64,000 nucleotides of DNA, taken from NCBI RefSeq assembly GCF_013283795.1, contig NZ_JABSOD010000005.1:124001-188000 (forward strand), read 5' to 3'. Position numbers and translations under genes: made by a program. The notes under the pieces were generated by a model that did not search any database, was not told the DNA's origin, and worked only from the letters and a program-made list of their open reading frames with translations. Each line of letters opens with the position of its first letter. Position 1 is the stretch's first letter. This document shows, piece after piece, positions 62,377 to 64,000 of this stretch. This stretch comes from Rheinheimera lutimaris (lineage in GTDB: Bacteria > Pseudomonadota > Gammaproteobacteria > Enterobacterales > Alteromonadaceae).

Positions 62377-63774
62377 TTACGCCGGCAGGTCGATGCCATG
62401 TTCACGCATACGCGCCAGCTTGTAACGCAAGGTGCGGTCACTGATCCCCAGCTTTTCTGCCACCTCTTTGCGCCGGTTAGCGCAGGCTTTCATTGCCGCC
62501 AGAATAATGCGGTGCTCTTGCTCATGTACCGACGCTTTAAAAGCACCACCGCTGTCGTCATTGCCTTCGTCGGCATCATCTTCAGTAAGGCTGTCCACAT
62601 CAAACCGGGCTGCTGCCGCTAAAGCCGGCTCGCGGGCCGGCGGCAACATATCAGCCTGCTCCAACATAATGTCATCCACATCAATCTCATCACCGGCGGC
62701 AATAATTAATGCCCGCTGCATAACGTTGTCCAGCTCACGCACGTTACCGGGCCAACTGTAGCGCTGTAAACGCTGTGCCGCAGCCGGCGTTAATATTACC
62801 TGGCTGCGGCCGTTATGATGGCAATGGCGTTGCAGCAGATGCTGCGCCAGCGGCACTATATCTTCCGGCCGCTCGCACAACGCCGGCCATACCAGCGGAA
62901 ACACGTTTAAGCGATAGAATAAGTCTTCACGAAATTCCCCCTGTGCCACCGCCTGCTTTAAATTACGATTGCTGGTAGCCAGGATGCGCACATCCAGCTT
63001 GATGGTTTTACGACCGCCCAAACGTTCAACTTCGCGCTCCTGTAATACCCGCAGCAGCTTGGCCTGCAGGTTAAGATCCATTTCGGTAATTTCATCCAGC
63101 AGCAAGGTACCCTGCTGGGCTTGCTCAAATTTACCCGGGCAGGCATTTACGGCGCCGGTAAAGGCACCTTTTTCATAACCGAACAGTGTCGATTCGAGCA
63201 TATTTTCCGGAATCGCCGCACAGTTAATCGCCACAAAAGGCCCGCTGTTGCGTGCTGACAATTGATGAATATAGCGCGCCAGCACCTCTTTGCCGGAGCC
63301 ACTGGGGCCGCTGATCATCACACTGGCGTCAGTCCGCGCCACTCTGGCGCACAGTGCCAGCAGCTGTTTACTGGCCGGCGCCGCAACCACAGGTTCAATA
63401 TTGGCAACCGCTTCCTGAGCAACATAACGGCTGACGGTGCTAAGCAATACCTCCGGCGAAAATGGCTTAGCCAGATAATCAATAGCCCCCAACCGGATGG
63501 CTTCAACTGCTGCCTGCACGGTGGCATAAGCGGTCATCATTAATACCGGAATTTGCGGATACTGGCTGCGCAGCGTTTTTAACAAGGTAAAACCGGATAC
63601 GGCGCCCATCTGTACGTCGCTGATCACCAGTTGCACGCTCTGCTGCTGTAAACACAGCAAGGCTTCCTCAGCACTGCTTACCGCACACAGCTGGTAGTTA
63701 GCCAATTGCAACGTATCGCTGAGTGCCTCACGCAGGCCGGCGTCATCTTCAACTAATAAAATACACTGGCTCAT
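62377..63774 (-). CDS. flrC: Sigma54-dependent flagellar response regulator FlrC/FleR
   Basis: A 465-residue activator of class III flagellar promoters. The receiver (ILLVEDDAGLREAL) has phospho-acceptor Asp53 (LVISDVQMGAVSG). The AAA+ domain has Walker A (GPSGSGKEVLARYIH), the sigma54-contacting GAFTGA (GYEKGAFTGAVN) and LLLDEITEMDLNLQAKLLRVLQ. The C-terminal Fis-type HTH reads KRKEVAEKLGISDRTLRYKLARMREHGI-like. Preceded by flrB with a 4-base overlap and followed by a terminator and the sigma54 fliE promoter it probably controls. Confidence 0.94.
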   Translation of the reverse strand: MSQCILLVEDDAGLREALSDTLQLANYQLCAVSSAEEALLCLQQQSVQLVISDVQMGAVSGFTLLKTLRSQYPQIPVLMMTAYATVQAAVEAIRLGAIDYLAKPFSPEVLLSTVSRYVAQEAVANIEPVVAAPASKQLLALCARVARTDASVMISGPSGSGKEVLARYIHQLSARNSGPFVAINCAAIPENMLESTLFGYEKGAFTGAVNACPGKFEQAQQGTLLLDEITEMDLNLQAKLLRVLQEREVERLGGRKTIKLDVRILATSNRNLKQAVAQGEFREDLFYRLNVFPLVWPALCERPEDIVPLAQHLLQRHCHHNGRSQVILTPAAAQRLQRYSWPGNVRELDNVMQRALIIAAGDEIDVDDIMLEQADMLPPAREPALAAAARFDVDSLTEDDADEGNDDSGGAFKASVHEQEHRIILAAMKACANRRKEVAEKLGISDRTLRYKLARMREHGIDLPA

Positions 63775-64000
63775 AACGCTGCACTCCCTTGCTCGGTTTC
63801 TGTTGTCGATGCATGTAGCGGCAATAACAGTTCAAAGCAAGCGCCACCGCCGGCAATATTGTGATATTGCACACTGCCGCTGTGCGCCGCGGCCACCGCC
63901 TGCACCACAGCTAACCCAAGCCCCGTACCGTCAGCACGACCGGTAACAAAGGGGTCAAATAAGCTGTTTTGTAAATGCGCTGCAACGCCAGGGCCATTGT
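63771..64000 (-). CDS. flrB: Sensor histidine kinase FlrB/FleS, C-terminal part (cut by window edge)
   Basis: The reverse strand from 64000 is open for about 75 codons and reads NGPGVAAHLQNSLFDPFVTG, then RADGTGLGLAVVQAVAAAHSG and YHNIAGGGACFELLLPL. These are the G1, F and G2 boxes of a HATPase_c domain (DPFVTGRADGTGLGL). The TGA stop overlaps the flrC ATG (ATGA). The sensor and dimerisation parts are outside the window. Expected to phosphorylate FlrC. Confidence 0.88.
   Translation of the reverse strand, partial: NGPGVAAHLQNSLFDPFVTGRADGTGLGLAVVQAVAAAHSGSVQYHNIAGGGACFELLLPLHASTTETEQGSAAL

Noticed and set aside
1-64000. CRISPR arrays, insertion sequences, tRNA or rRNA genes, prophage
   Set aside because: I looked for regularly spaced repeats, transposase or integrase proteins and cloverleaf-like short genes and saw none; the only repeats are the short ones listed.

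Overview
This window looks like a chromosomal segment of a polarly flagellated gammaproteobacterium. The protein flavour and gene order point to the Alteromonadales (a Rheinheimera, Alishewanella or Arsukibacterium relative is my guess; no species call is possible by eye). Supporting signs are sigma54-type flagellar promoters, FlrB/FlrC, FlhF/FleN, a ParC/ParP/CheW polar chemotaxis set, a System I cytochrome c maturation operon and a GlyGly-CTERM protease. I see no tRNA, rRNA, CRISPR array, insertion sequence or phage gene.

Layout. (1) 1-6408, minus strand: a nucleotide-sugar operon read wecB > tviC > tviB > rmlC > rmlD > rmlB > rfaH-like (cut by the left edge). It supplies UDP-ManNAc, UDP-GlcNAcA/UDP-GalNAcA and the last steps to dTDP-L-rhamnose for a surface polysaccharide. 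(2) 6512-10021: a small membrane protein, a POT peptide transporter, yciU (DUF440) and rlmA. (3) 10399-15772, plus strand: a TonB-dependent receptor, then a tight cluster of Tat-exported flavin amine oxidase, diheme cytochrome c and a secreted RidA. I read this as a periplasmic amine-oxidation module that drains electrons into cytochrome c. (4) 15845-25093: a secreted serine hydrolase, a large subtilase with LRRs and a GlyGly-CTERM tail, a MacA/MacB-type export system with an unusual adaptor insert, and an MCP with its sensor at the C-terminus. (5) 25114-32900, minus strand: ccmABCDEFGHI followed directly by mlaA. (6) 32967-35098, plus strand: a FliK-like protein and a free-standing FlhB C-terminal-like protein. 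(7) 35095-64000, minus strand: the main flagellar and chemotaxis locus, flrB-flrC, fliEFGHIJ, fliK, fliLMNOPQR-flhB, flhA-flhF-fleN-fliA, cheYZAB, motC-motD, parC-parP-cheW and a DUF2802 gene.

How it fits together. FlrB/FlrC would activate sigma54 promoters. I can read two good -24/-12 elements, one before fliE and one before flhA; both follow a hairpin that would end the preceding transcript. FliA then serves late genes elsewhere. FlhF/FleN set pole and number of flagella, and ParC/ParP hold chemotaxis arrays at the pole; the CheA linker carries a threefold repeat that may be the docking region. The cytochrome c maturation operon is needed for the diheme cytochrome in region 3. Genes are packed tightly, with many 4-base ATGA/GTGA overlaps, so most runs are probably translationally coupled operons. 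The most promising little-described items are the receptor/amine oxidase/cytochrome/RidA module, the FliK-like/FlhB-like pair, the CheA linker repeats, and several perfect inverted repeats at gene ends.
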